This document shows positions 34,829 through 43,340 of a DNA stretch of 64,000 nt, piece after piece. The translations under genes were made by a program, and so were the position numbers. Under the pieces are notes generated by a model. The model had not been told where the DNA came from. It saw only the letters and a list, made by a program, of their open reading frames with translations, and ran no database searches. Each line of letters starts with the position of its first letter. The stretch's first letter is position 1. The DNA comes from Pelagibacterium sp. 26DY04 (GTDB lineage Bacteria > Pseudomonadota > Alphaproteobacteria > Rhizobiales > Devosiaceae), in assembly GCF_031202305.1 (NCBI RefSeq), contig NZ_CP101731.1:806001-870000 (forward strand). The letters run 5' to 3'.

Positions 34829-35326
34829 ATGGAAGACTTTCTAGCGCTTGGCGGCAATCCCACCCATGAGTCTTTCGGCGTCATTGCAGTCAGGCTATTG
34901 GTCGCCGCCATATTGGGGGCGCTGATTGGCCTGGAACGCGAAATCAAGAACCACCCCGCGGGCCTTCGAACCCACATGCTTGTTTCGACCGCGGCGGCTG
35001 CCTTTACGGTCATGACCTTCGAGATCTACCACGAAATGGTCGATCTGAGCGCCGATGCCATCGCCCGACTCGATCCCATCCGCGTCATCGAGGCGGTGAC
35101 GGCCGGCGTTGCGTTTCTGGCCGCCGGCGCGATCATCCGATCGGGCAGGGGCGATATCAAGGGGCTCACCACCGGGGCCGCGATGTGGATGGCCGGTGCC
35201 ATCGGGGTGGCGGCGGGTGCCGGCTTCTTCTCGGTCGCCGCGCTGGCCACCGTGCTCGTCCTGGTCATCACCATTTTGCTCGGCCAGTTCGAGAAGCGTT
35301 TCCTCGATGACCGCAGGGAAGATTGA
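34829..35326 (+). CDS. MgtC/SapB family membrane protein
   Basis: The 165-residue protein has the MgtC N-terminal membrane domain: VIAVRLLVAAILGALIGLEREIKNHPAGLRTHMLVSTAAAAFTVMTF, then RVIEAVTAGVAFLAAGAIIRSGRGDIKGLTTGAAMWMAGAIGVAAGAGFF and one more helix. Family members influence magnesium homeostasis, acid tolerance or ATP synthase. There is no C-terminal ACT-like domain, so it is the short form. AAAGGGCAG precedes the ATG, and an EcfG promoter suggests stress induction. Confidence 0.93.
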   Translation: MEDFLALGGNPTHESFGVIAVRLLVAAILGALIGLEREIKNHPAGLRTHMLVSTAAAAFTVMTFEIYHEMVDLSADAIARLDPIRVIEAVTAGVAFLAAGAIIRSGRGDIKGLTTGAAMWMAGAIGVAAGAGFFSVAALATVLVLVITILLGQFEKRFLDDRRED

Positions 35327-35704
35327 TCAGGCGGCGAGCGCCATCATCCGCGCGAGCGTGTCGATCAGCCGCTGCGGCGTCACCGGTTTGACGCAAACCG
35401 GTATTTCGGCAAATTCCGTGCGCAGCACTTCGCGTTCGGGCTGGCCGGTATAGAAGAGGAACGGCACGCCGCGCTTGCGCAGCAGGCTTGCGGCGGGAAA
35501 TACTTCCTCTCCATTGAGATCGATGTCGAGCATCGCCAGGTCGAGACCGGGCATTCCCGCATGGTCGAGCGCCTGCCGCAGCGACGTGCACGGGCCGATC
35601 ACCTCGGCGCCGGCGTTCGTCAACGTGTCGGCGATGTCCAGGGCAATAAGGAATTCATCCTCGACAAGGAGTATCCTCTTGCCCTCGAGAAGGCGGTCGG
35701 TCAC
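35327..35704 (-). CDS. single-domain response regulator
   Basis: The 125-residue protein is one receiver domain without output domain: the acidic pair in RILLVEDEFLIALDIADTL, the phospho-acceptor Asp in LDLAMLDIDLNGEEVFP, Thr in PFLFYTGQPE and the switch Lys in PVCVKPVTPQRL. It starts at a GTG with GGGGGAGCC upstream. It abuts the convergent MgtC gene. Such small receivers often act with HWE-family kinases in alphaproteobacteria; no partner kinase is adjacent. Confidence 0.92.
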   Translation of the reverse strand: MTDRLLEGKRILLVEDEFLIALDIADTLTNAGAEVIGPCTSLRQALDHAGMPGLDLAMLDIDLNGEEVFPAASLLRKRGVPFLFYTGQPEREVLRTEFAEIPVCVKPVTPQRLIDTLARMMALAA

Positions 35705-35929
35705 CTCGGCTCCCCCAAGCCGTCGTAAAGCAGGGGCGATTATGGCGCGGCCACCTTGCGTGAGGGTTAAGAAGCGCTTGAGATAAATTTATTCAAATGC
35801 CAGGCATGTTCTTGGCAGGAACTTCACCACGCTTCGTTACTATTGTGCGCAATGAGGGAACGGCGCTGGTCCGACTCGGCTGCGCTTTCTAACTCATGGG
35901 GGCACGCCGAAACGAAACGGAGAAGCCCG

Positions 35930-36151
35930 ATGCCATCCGCATATTTACTGGCCAAGGATCACATCGAGCAGGCGCGCGCCATGTTGGCCAACGAGGTGTG
36001 GTTCGACCCGGAAATGGACCACCTCTTTGATGTCGCCCTTGCCCGGCTCAATGCGCTCGATGCCAAGATCTATGACGACAACGTCACGCCCCTTCCGCGG
36101 CGGCGGGGGCCCCGCCGGCGCGCTCGCATGATGCCTTGGCTTGATCCGTGA
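35930..36151 (+). CDS. small protein, unknown function
   Basis: From the ATG at 35930 (GGAGAAGCC upstream) the product is 73 residues: an N-terminal helical part (LLAKDHIEQARAMLANEVWFDPEMDHLFDVALARLNALDAKI) and a basic Arg/Pro tail (PRRRGPRRRARMM). No signal peptide. I do not recognise a family. The 225-base gap upstream, shared with the divergent response regulator, contains an A/T-rich stretch around 35778-35800 but no motif I can assign. Confidence 0.5.
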   Translation: MPSAYLLAKDHIEQARAMLANEVWFDPEMDHLFDVALARLNALDAKIYDDNVTPLPRRRGPRRRARMMPWLDP

Positions 36152-36181
36152 AAGCAGGGAACCAGACGACACGCCCGAAAT

Positions 36182-37105
36182 TTGCTAGAAAGCAAAGGTA
36201 TCGAACAGATACTGATTCTCTTTCGGCGCGCGCCGACACGCTTTCGACAGGGGGTTCCGATCGGTACCGCACCGCACGACACCGTCCTCAACAAGGCCGC
36301 CATTCGCTGGAGCCTTTCCAAACTCACCCTTGTGGGGGAGTCCGCCGAAGCATGGACCTATAAGGTTCAGCGTGACGACAACTCTCCCGCCGCCCTGCGT
36401 ATTTACAAGGGCGAAACCGGCGATCCCGTCCGGGCGGGCGATCTGCTCGAATGGTATCGCGGCGACGGTGCGATAAGGCATCTGGGCACGTCGGAGAACG
36501 CCATCCTCACCGAATGGGCCGAAGGCAAGATGCTCTCGGAACCCGCGCTCGATGGCAAGGATGCCCAGGCGACCAGCGCGCTGGCCAATCTGATCGGCAT
36601 GCTGCACGTCAATCGGCCGGACTTGCCGGAGAACCTGGTGCCGCTGCGCGAATACCTCTCCGACTTCTTTGCCGCCGATGTGCGCGTCTGGCCAGATACG
36701 GCCCGCGATCTTTACGCCCGCTCGGTGGGTATCGCTTATGCAACCCTGGATAAGCCCGCCGCCGAAATCCCTCTGCACGGGGAAGTGCATCACGACCGCG
36801 TCGTCCTGGCCGAACGCGGCTGGATCGCGCGCACCCCACTCGGGCTGTTGGGCGACCCTGCCTATGATCTTGCGGCGAGCTTCCTGCATCCCTGGGGCAA
36901 GGTGGAATTGGCGGCCGATCCGGTCCGCATCAATGCCATGGCCGACGCCTTTGCCGCCAAGCTCGGCTACAAGCGCAAGCGCATTCTCGCTTTCGCCGCG
37001 ATCTACGCCGCCAACTCGGCCTGCAAGGCGCTGGCGGTCGGCGGTTCGATCAATTGGCATCTGGCCGTGCTGCCTAACCTTCTGGCGGTTTACGACCTGG
37101 CCTAG
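36182..37105 (+). CDS. degenerate APH(6)-type (streptomycin kinase-like) protein
   Basis: The frame from a TTG at 36182 gives 307 residues matching the aminoglycoside/hydroxyurea antibiotic kinase family (LKLTLVGES-like start, ALRIYKG, NLIGMLHVNRPDL, LLGDPAYDLAASFLHP). The catalytic loop reads HGEVHHDRV where active enzymes have HGD..H.N: the base Asp is Glu201 and the Mg-binding Asn is Arg206. The later IDPKG metal site reads RTPLG. All three key positions are changed, so it is probably a pseudokinase or has another role. The start is uncertain; there is no clear ribosome site. It converges on glpK. Confidence 0.75.
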   Translation: MLESKGIEQILILFRRAPTRFRQGVPIGTAPHDTVLNKAAIRWSLSKLTLVGESAEAWTYKVQRDDNSPAALRIYKGETGDPVRAGDLLEWYRGDGAIRHLGTSENAILTEWAEGKMLSEPALDGKDAQATSALANLIGMLHVNRPDLPENLVPLREYLSDFFAADVRVWPDTARDLYARSVGIAYATLDKPAAEIPLHGEVHHDRVVLAERGWIARTPLGLLGDPAYDLAASFLHPWGKVELAADPVRINAMADAFAAKLGYKRKRILAFAAIYAANSACKALAVGGSINWHLAVLPNLLAVYDLA

Positions 37106-37107
37106 CG

Positions 37108-38604
37108 TTATCTTGTAAGCGTTCGGCTCACCGCATCGCGCCAGCCGGCCAGCTTCGCGGCGCGGATCGATTCGTCCATTTCGGGCACAAATTGGCGCTC
37201 CAGCGCCCAGCGCCGCGCGAATTCTTCCTGCCCCGGCCACAAGCCCACGGCCTGTCCGGCGAGCCAGGCCGCTCCGAGCACGGTTGTTTCCAGCATCTGC
37301 GGCCGATCGACCGGCGCATCGAGGATGTCGGAGAGGAACTGCATTGTGTAATCCGAGGCGACCATGCCGCCATCGACCCGCAAAACCGTTTGCGTGCCGC
37401 GTCCGTCCCAATCCTTGTACATCGCTTCGAGCAGATCTGCCGTCTGGTAGCAAACCGCTTCCAGTGCAGCGCGGGCGAATTCTTCTGGCCCCGTATTGCG
37501 CGTCAGCCCGAACATCGCCCCGCGCGCCTCCGCGTCCCAATAGGGCGCCCCGAGGCCTACGAAAGCGGGTACGAGATAGACGTTCTGGTTGGGATCGGCA
37601 TCGATGGCCAACCGCCCGGAATCCGAGGCCTTGCCGATGATCTTGAGTCCATCGCGCAGCCATTGCACGGCGGCGCCGGCAACAAAGATCGAGCCTTCCA
37701 GCGCGTAGACCGTCTTGCCGCCGATGCAATAGGCGATGGTCGAGAGCAGCCGGTTCTGCGAGCGCACCAGCGTTTCCCCGGTGTTGAGCACGGCAAAGCA
37801 GCCGGTGCCATAGGTCGATTTGATCATGCCCGGCGAAAAGCAGGCCTGTCCGATCACCGCCGCATGCTGGTCGCCGGCCACGCCGCGAATGGGGATGGCC
37901 GCGCCCAGAACGGCTGCGTCAGTCTCACCGAAATCGCCGTCACAATCGATCACCTCAGGCAAGATCGCCTCGGGAACGCCCAGCAGATCCAGCAACTCGG
38001 GGTCCCACGCACCCTTTTCGATATCGAACAACAGCGTGCGGCTGGCATTGGTGGCATCGGTCGCGTGCACCTTGCCGCCAGTCAGCCGCCAGACGAGATA
38101 GGTGTCAACCGTTCCGAAGGCGAGTTCTCCCGCCTCGGCCCGCTGGCGCGCGCCCTCCATGGTGTCGAGCAGCCATTTGACCTTTGTTCCCGCGAAATAG
38201 GGGTCGAGCAGCAGCCCCGTCTTGCGGGCGACGAGATCCTCGGCGCCTTGGGCCTTGAGCTGGTTGCAGATATCGGCCGTGCGCCGATCCTGCCAGACGA
38301 TGGCGTTGTGGATCGGCTTGCCGGTCTGCCGGTCCCAGACCAGGGTGGTCTCGCGCTGATTGGTGATACCGATCGCCGCGATGTCATCGGCGCCAAGTCC
38401 TGCACCCCTGAGCGCCCGCCGCATCGACCACACGACCGTTTCCCAGATGTCTTCGGGGTCGTGTTCCACCCAACCACTTTTGGGGAAATGCTGCCTGAAT
38501 TCCTTCTGACCCTGACCCACCACGCTCATGTTCTTGTCGAACACCATGGCCCGGCTTGATGTCGTGCCTTGGTCGATCGCCAGAATGTGGCTGCGCATGG
38601 CCAT
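37108..38604 (-). CDS. glpK: glycerol kinase
   Basis: The 498-residue FGGY kinase has [19 protein letters not shown] with the ATP-binding DQGTTS, the [11 protein letters not shown] segment, [60 protein letters not shown] and [18 protein letters not shown]. It makes glycerol 3-phosphate from glycerol and ATP. AGGAAGGG lies directly before ATGGCCATG; the second ATG (38598) has better spacing. No glpF or glpD neighbours are present. Confidence 0.97.
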   Translation of the reverse strand: MAMRSHILAIDQGTTSSRAMVFDKNMSVVGQGQKEFRQHFPKSGWVEHDPEDIWETVVWSMRRALRGAGLGADDIAAIGITNQRETTLVWDRQTGKPIHNAIVWQDRRTADICNQLKAQGAEDLVARKTGLLLDPYFAGTKVKWLLDTMEGARQRAEAGELAFGTVDTYLVWRLTGGKVHATDATNASRTLLFDIEKGAWDPELLDLLGVPEAILPEVIDCDGDFGETDAAVLGAAIPIRGVAGDQHAAVIGQACFSPGMIKSTYGTGCFAVLNTGETLVRSQNRLLSTIAYCIGGKTVYALEGSIFVAGAAVQWLRDGLKIIGKASDSGRLAIDADPNQNVYLVPAFVGLGAPYWDAEARGAMFGLTRNTGPEEFARAALEAVCYQTADLLEAMYKDWDGRGTQTVLRVDGGMVASDYTMQFLSDILDAPVDRPQMLETTVLGAAWLAGQAVGLWPGQEEFARRWALERQFVPEMDESIRAAKLAGWRDAVSRTLTR

Positions 38605-38728
38605 CCCTTCCTCTTTCCCGTTCCGCCAGAACCTGCCGGAAAGCCGTCCGCCCGTAAAGATTGACGCGCGGGACGCAATCGGTATCTGTTAGCCCAACCC
38701 GCCCGCCTTGCGTCAAAGCCCCGCCCGC

Positions 38729-39664
38729 ATGCTTTCCGTTCTCAACGTCATCGCCCCCGTCTTCATCCTGATCGGGCTTGGCTTTTTCGCCGTCCGGCTA
38801 AAGCTCTATCCACAGTCGGGCGTGGCTGGGCTGATCGCCTATGTGAACAATTTCGCCACGCCGTGCCTGTTGTTCCGCGCCATGATCGATGTGGACTTCG
38901 GAGCGGCGTTCAATCTGGCGATCATCGGTCCTTATTATGCCGGCGCCGTATCGGTGCTCGCGCTCGGGGCGATCTTTGCTGCTCGCCTCTTCAAGCGCCG
39001 GCCGGGCGAAGCGGTCGCGGTGGGCTTTTCGGCCATGTTCACCAATACTGTTCTGGTGGGCATCCCCGTCATGCAGCGCGCTTATGGCGACGAGGCCATG
39101 CCCATCGTCTATTCCATCATCGGCCTGCACGCGCCGATCCTGATGACGCTGGGCATGTTTGTCATGGAACTGGTCCGGCGCGATGGCGGCAAGGTGACCA
39201 CCGCGCTTTGGCAGGGCTTGCGGAAGGCGTTCTCCAACCCGATCCTAATCGGCATCGCCTTGGGCCTTGCTGCCAATGCGGCGGGTCTGGAGCTTGGCGG
39301 GCTCGCCGATGAAGTGACGCTGCTTCTGGCCGGGACGGTGATGCCGGTGGCGCTGTTCGGCCTGGGCGGGGCGCTCAATGAATACCGGTTGGGCGAGACC
39401 TGGACGCAGGCCTTGATGACCAGCGGCATGCAGTTGATCGTCCATCCCGCGATTGCCTGGCTGCTTATGGTGCCGGTCCTTGGCGTCGATCCGCACATTG
39501 CGCGCTATGGCGTGTTGCTGGCCGCCATGCCTGCAGGCATCAACGTCTATATCTTTGCCACCTATTACAACCGCGCCACCGACGTCGCCGCCAACACGAT
39601 CCTGCTTTCGACATTGCTTTCGCTCTTTACCATCACCGGTTGGCTTCTGCTTCTAGGGGCCTGA
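38729..39664 (+). CDS. AEC family transporter (auxin efflux carrier-like)
   Basis: The 311-residue protein has about ten membrane helices in two five-helix repeats: VLNVIAPVFILIGLGFFAVRLKLYPQSGVAGLIAYVNNFATPCLLFRAM in the first, and ANAAGLELGGLADEVTLLLAGTVMPVALFGLGGALNEYRL and the second repeat with PAGINVYIFATYYNR. Substrates in this family include dicarboxylates and amines; not predictable here. I start at ATG 38729; an upstream TTG at 38708 is in frame. Confidence 0.9.
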   Translation: MLSVLNVIAPVFILIGLGFFAVRLKLYPQSGVAGLIAYVNNFATPCLLFRAMIDVDFGAAFNLAIIGPYYAGAVSVLALGAIFAARLFKRRPGEAVAVGFSAMFTNTVLVGIPVMQRAYGDEAMPIVYSIIGLHAPILMTLGMFVMELVRRDGGKVTTALWQGLRKAFSNPILIGIALGLAANAAGLELGGLADEVTLLLAGTVMPVALFGLGGALNEYRLGETWTQALMTSGMQLIVHPAIAWLLMVPVLGVDPHIARYGVLLAAMPAGINVYIFATYYNRATDVAANTILLSTLLSLFTITGWLLLLGA

Positions 39665-39756
39665 GGTTCGAAACGAAGGCGGCCCGCTCCCTGTTGCCCA
39701 GCGGCGCGATTTGCGCAATTGTTCCCTTGTTTTGATCACCTACGAGGGCTTTCCCA

Positions 39757-39942
39757 ATGTACAAATTCGAAGTCTATAAAGATAAGGCCGGTGAGTTCCG
39801 CTTCCGTTTCCGGGCGTCCAATGGCGAAGCGATGTTCTCGTCGGAAGGCTACAAGGCCAAGGCTTCAGCGATCAGCGCCATCGAATCGATTCGCAAGAAC
39901 GTGCCTGAGGCTGGGCTCGAGGATCAGACCACCACGGCCTAA
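39757..39942 (+). CDS. YegP family (DUF1508) protein
   Basis: The 61-residue protein starts YKFEVYKDKAGEFRFRFRASNG and continues with EAMFSSEGYKAKASAISAIESIRKN, one copy of the DUF1508/YegP unit; many members have two. GAGGG lies before the ATG. The cellular role of the family is unknown. Confidence 0.88.
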   Translation: MYKFEVYKDKAGEFRFRFRASNGEAMFSSEGYKAKASAISAIESIRKNVPEAGLEDQTTTA

Positions 39943-39948
39943 GCCCGT

Positions 39949-40302
39949 TCAAGCGTCGTCCGGATCGAGGAAGGTCTGGATGATGCGTTCGGAGTCGTGC
40001 ACGCACATCATCTTGAGCACGTCTTCTCCAATATTTTCGAACCCGTGCGGCGTCTCGGGTTCGACGATCATGATATCGCCAGGCCTCGCCTCGACCACGT
40101 CCTCGCCGGCAAAGAACCGCACGGTTCCCTCCTGCACGATCCATGTTTCCGTATAGGGATGGACGTGCAGTCCCACTCGCTTGCCCGGATCGGAAACGAC
40201 CGCGAAGAAGGAAATCGCCGCGCCATAGGGCGCGCCTTCGAACTTGATGGTCTTGGGCGCATCCTTGGGGCGGTCGGCGGCGCGCAGCATGTGGTGAGGC
40301 AT
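39949..40302 (-). CDS. cupin domain protein
   Basis: From the ATG at 40302 (AGGAGTCGGG upstream) the product is 117 residues with a single cupin barrel: GLHVHPYTETWIVQEGTVRFFAGEDVVEARPGDIMIVEPETPHGFENIG, with metal-ligand positions His, His, Glu and His all present. Small cupins can be isomerases, dioxygenases or sensors; no specific role can be read. It converges on the YegP gene. TTGACA in the upstream region (minus strand, around 40365) is a possible -35. Confidence 0.85.
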   Translation of the reverse strand: MPHHMLRAADRPKDAPKTIKFEGAPYGAAISFFAVVSDPGKRVGLHVHPYTETWIVQEGTVRFFAGEDVVEARPGDIMIVEPETPHGFENIGEDVLKMMCVHDSERIIQTFLDPDDA

Positions 40303-40625
40303 CGATGTTTCCCGACTCCTGATTGTCGTCACGCGATCAAAATAGCACCATCGTCAGGTGTCAACGCGCAATGGCTCCGCCCGTGCCTAACCCAACAGCC
40401 AGAGCACGATCAGACGGAGATCACCGCCTTCGACGGTCCGGGGATTGAGAGCATGGCCCTGTTCGTCCATTGCCGCGCCGTCCCGTGGTGAGCCGGCGCC
40501 CCTAGCCGGGTTCGCCAATCAAGTTCGGGAACTGGCATGCCGCCATGCAACCGTTCGAACCCCCTCGCATTTGTGTGGGGGCCTGTTAAGGTTTGGCAAC
40601 TGGACATCGACGAGAGGAACGGCTG
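40303..40625. other. intergenic region, no gene seen
   Basis: The 323-base gap separates the cupin gene from the divergent GH13 gene. I see short hairpins (GCATG/CATGC around 40532-40545, CCCCC/GGGGG around 40560-40582) and the upstream promoter region of the cupin gene. There is no convincing frame, tRNA or known small RNA. Confidence 0.4.
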
Positions 40626-42278
40626 ATGACTGAATGGTGGCGCGGCGGAGTGATCTATCAGGTGTATCCGCGCTCCTTCCAGGACAGTAACGGCGACGGT
40701 GTCGGCGATCTGCGCGGCATTCTGGGACGGCTCGAACACGTCGCCAGTATCGGAGCGGACGCCGTCTGGCTCTCCCCCATCTTTCCCTCCCCCATGGACG
40801 ATATGGGGTATGACGTATCCAACTATACCGATATCGATCCGCTTTTCGGCTCGCTCGAGGATTTCGATGCCCTGATCGAGAAGGCCCATGCCCTCGGTCT
40901 CAAGGTCATCATCGATCAGGTCCTCAGCCACACCTCCGACAAGCACCCCTGGTTCATCGAATCCAAGTCCTCCCGCGACAATCCCCGCGCCGATTGGTAT
41001 GTCTGGGCCGATCCAAACGAGGACGGGACCCCGCCCAACAATTGGCCGTCGGTGTTCGGTGGCCCGGCCTGGGAATGGAATGGCGCCCGCCGGCAGTACT
41101 ATCTGCACAATTTCCTCATTTCCCAGCCCGATCTCAACTTCCACAACCCCGAAGTCCAGGACGCCATGCTCGCGGCCATGCGCTTCTGGCTCGATCGCGG
41201 CGTGGACGGCTTCCGCTTCGATACGGTCAACTATTATTTCCACGACAGCAGGCTACGGAACAATCCGCCGGCGCCACGCGAAAAGGAAACCCCGCTCGAA
41301 GTCGACCCTTATGGCATGCAATTGCATAAATTCTCCAAGAACCGCCCGGAGAATATTGGCTTTCTCAAGCGCGTCCGCGCCCTGCTCAATCAATACCCCG
41401 GCACCACCACCGTAGGCGAAGTCGGCGAGGCGCACCGGGCCATCGAGATCATGGCCGAATACACCGCCGGTGACGATCTTTTGCACATGTGCTATTCCTT
41501 CGAGATGCTCGGGCCGTCGTTCTCCGCCGAGCATTTCCGCTCCCGGGTCAAGAAATTCTTCAAGGGTGCGCCCGATGGCTGGCCGTGCTGGAGCTTTTCC
41601 AACCACGACGTCAACCGCCACATGTCGCGCTGGGAATCTCACGCGGTCAATCCCGATACCATGGGGCGCCTGGCGATTGCGCTTTTGAGCTCGCTCAAAG
41701 GCTCGATCTGCATCTATCAGGGCGAGGAACTTGGCCTGCCCGAAGCCGAGCTCGAATATTCCGAACTGACCGACCCGCCGGGCCTGCGCTTCTGGCCCGA
41801 GAACAAGGGCCGCGACGGCTGCCGCACGCCCATGCCCTGGACAGACGCCCAGTACGGTGGATTTTCCGACGTCAAACCCTGGCTGCCGGTCAAGGGCCCG
41901 CATCTCAAGCGCAATGTCGAAGCGCTCGAAGCCGATCCCGGCTCGCTGCTGCATTACTACCGCGCCATCATCCGCTACCGTCGCGACCACCAGGCGCTGG
42001 TCGACGGCGACATCAGCTTTTACAAGATCAGCGAGCCGATCCTGGCCCACGCCCGGATCGGGGAAGACGGGGTGATCCTGTGCGTCTTCAACCTCTCGGC
42101 GACCCCGCATGCCGTCTCGATCAAGGGATTGCCCGAGGGGCTGGAGCCGGCAGCGATCTCGCGCGGCGCCGTTCGCGAGGAGAATGCGCTGGCCCTCGAG
42201 GGCAACGGGTTTGCCTTTATCGAATGCGGCGCCGGGTTCGATCCCGATACTCTCTCGCTCACCTTGGCCAAGGGGTGA
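40626..42278 (+). CDS. alpha-glucosidase, GH13 family (AglA paralogue)
   Basis: From the ATG at 40626 (GAGGAACGG upstream) the 550-residue protein has the four GH13 regions: VIIDQVLSHTS, GFRFDTVNYYF (nucleophile Asp), TTVGEVGEAH (acid/base Glu) and FSNHDVNRH. It starts WWRGGVIYQVYPRSFQDSNGDGVGDL and closes with a short beta domain. No signal peptide, so it acts on imported di- or oligosaccharides in the cytoplasm. It is closely similar along its length to aglA at 59892-61574 but stands apart from the transporter genes. Confidence 0.95.
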   Translation: MTEWWRGGVIYQVYPRSFQDSNGDGVGDLRGILGRLEHVASIGADAVWLSPIFPSPMDDMGYDVSNYTDIDPLFGSLEDFDALIEKAHALGLKVIIDQVLSHTSDKHPWFIESKSSRDNPRADWYVWADPNEDGTPPNNWPSVFGGPAWEWNGARRQYYLHNFLISQPDLNFHNPEVQDAMLAAMRFWLDRGVDGFRFDTVNYYFHDSRLRNNPPAPREKETPLEVDPYGMQLHKFSKNRPENIGFLKRVRALLNQYPGTTTVGEVGEAHRAIEIMAEYTAGDDLLHMCYSFEMLGPSFSAEHFRSRVKKFFKGAPDGWPCWSFSNHDVNRHMSRWESHAVNPDTMGRLAIALLSSLKGSICIYQGEELGLPEAELEYSELTDPPGLRFWPENKGRDGCRTPMPWTDAQYGGFSDVKPWLPVKGPHLKRNVEALEADPGSLLHYYRAIIRYRRDHQALVDGDISFYKISEPILAHARIGEDGVILCVFNLSATPHAVSIKGLPEGLEPAAISRGAVREENALALEGNGFAFIECGAGFDPDTLSLTLAKG

Positions 42279-42282
42279 GCCT

Positions 42283-43332
42283 CTATTGCCCGGCGGCTGT
42301 CGCCGCTTTGGCTTCGTTGGCCTTGATGAGCATCACTACCAGCGGAATGGCGAAGGTGAGCATCAACAGCCGCGCCACGTGATGGGCGGCGATAAAGGCG
42401 GTGTCGTAGCCCAGGGCGATCCCCAGCGAGCCCATCGATTCCAGCCCGCCAGGAGAAAGACCCAGCCAAAGCTGGCCGATCGGCATGGAAACGAAAAAGC
42501 TCACGCCGATGGCAAAGAGGGTGGTCACGGCCACCGTGATCGTCGTCGCCACCGTCCCGCCCCAGGCCGCCTGCATGAATTCGGACCGCGTGATGCCGGC
42601 AAAACGCGAGCCGATCAGCGCACCCATGCCGATAAAGGTCAGGTCGATGAACAGGGGTGGCAGCGCGCCGGGAAAATTGCCGGTAAGCTTCATCACCGTC
42701 GCAAACAGCATGGACCCCAACACATAGGCGGCCGGCACCTTGAACCGGGTGAAGGCCCAGCCAACCAGCGCGCACCCCGCCGCCACCATGGCGAGCGTGG
42801 TGAGCACCATGGGTTCGCTCGAAGCGCCCGAATATTGACCCACCGGCAGGAACAGCGCGCCTATCGGGGCAAACAGCGTCAGCACCGCCACGCGCTGCAC
42901 CTGAATGATGGTGATCTGCCGCGAATTGCCGATCCCGGTGCTCGCCAAGGCCACGATGAAGGAAAGGTGCCCTGGAAACGAGCTCAGATAGGCGGTTCCC
43001 GGATCGAACTTGAACAGCCGGCGCAGCACTACGCCGCACAGAACCACGATAACCACCAATTCCGCCGCCAGCGCCCCAAGGGTGATCGGCCACTGACCGA
43101 TGAGGGTCAGCGTATCGGGCGCAACGCTCGCACCCATGGAAAGGCCGACGCAGATGAACAGCACATCCCGCAGCCGCGTGGGCACGAGGGCGGGCAGTCC
43201 GATAAGCGAAGCGATCATCACCGCCAGCGCTCCGCCCATCAGCATTCCTCCCGGAATACCCAACGCCCCGAAGGCATAGGCGCCCAGCGTGGACACGATC
43301 AGCGTGAGAATGGTGCGGAGCGCTATCTTCAT
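42283..43332 (-). CDS. AbrB family membrane protein
   Basis: The 349-residue protein has about ten helices in two halves of the AbrB/AmoA-like duplication: TLGAYAFGALGIPGGMLMGGALAVM and LVGWAFTRFKVPAAYVLGSMLFATV. It ends with WLGLSPGGLESMGSLGIALGYDTAFIAAHHVARLLMLTFAIPLVV. The family is distinct from the AbrB DNA-binding protein and is of unknown transport function. GGAGCGGAG precedes the ATG at 43332. It lies eight bases from the M20 gene on the same strand, forming an operon. Confidence 0.88.
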   Translation of the reverse strand: MKIALRTILTLIVSTLGAYAFGALGIPGGMLMGGALAVMIASLIGLPALVPTRLRDVLFICVGLSMGASVAPDTLTLIGQWPITLGALAAELVVIVVLCGVVLRRLFKFDPGTAYLSSFPGHLSFIVALASTGIGNSRQITIIQVQRVAVLTLFAPIGALFLPVGQYSGASSEPMVLTTLAMVAAGCALVGWAFTRFKVPAAYVLGSMLFATVMKLTGNFPGALPPLFIDLTFIGMGALIGSRFAGITRSEFMQAAWGGTVATTITVAVTTLFAIGVSFFVSMPIGQLWLGLSPGGLESMGSLGIALGYDTAFIAAHHVARLLMLTFAIPLVVMLIKANEAKAATAAGQ

Positions 43333-43340
43333 CTCCGCTC

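Noticed and set aside
35814..35840. GGAAC followed by CGTT before the small gene at 35930
   Set aside because: The spacing is 12 bases instead of 16-17, so it is not an EcfG promoter.
40303..40625. Possible tmRNA or signal recognition particle RNA in the gap before the GH13 gene
   Set aside because: No tRNA-like end, tag sequence or SRP core motif was found; only short hairpins are present.
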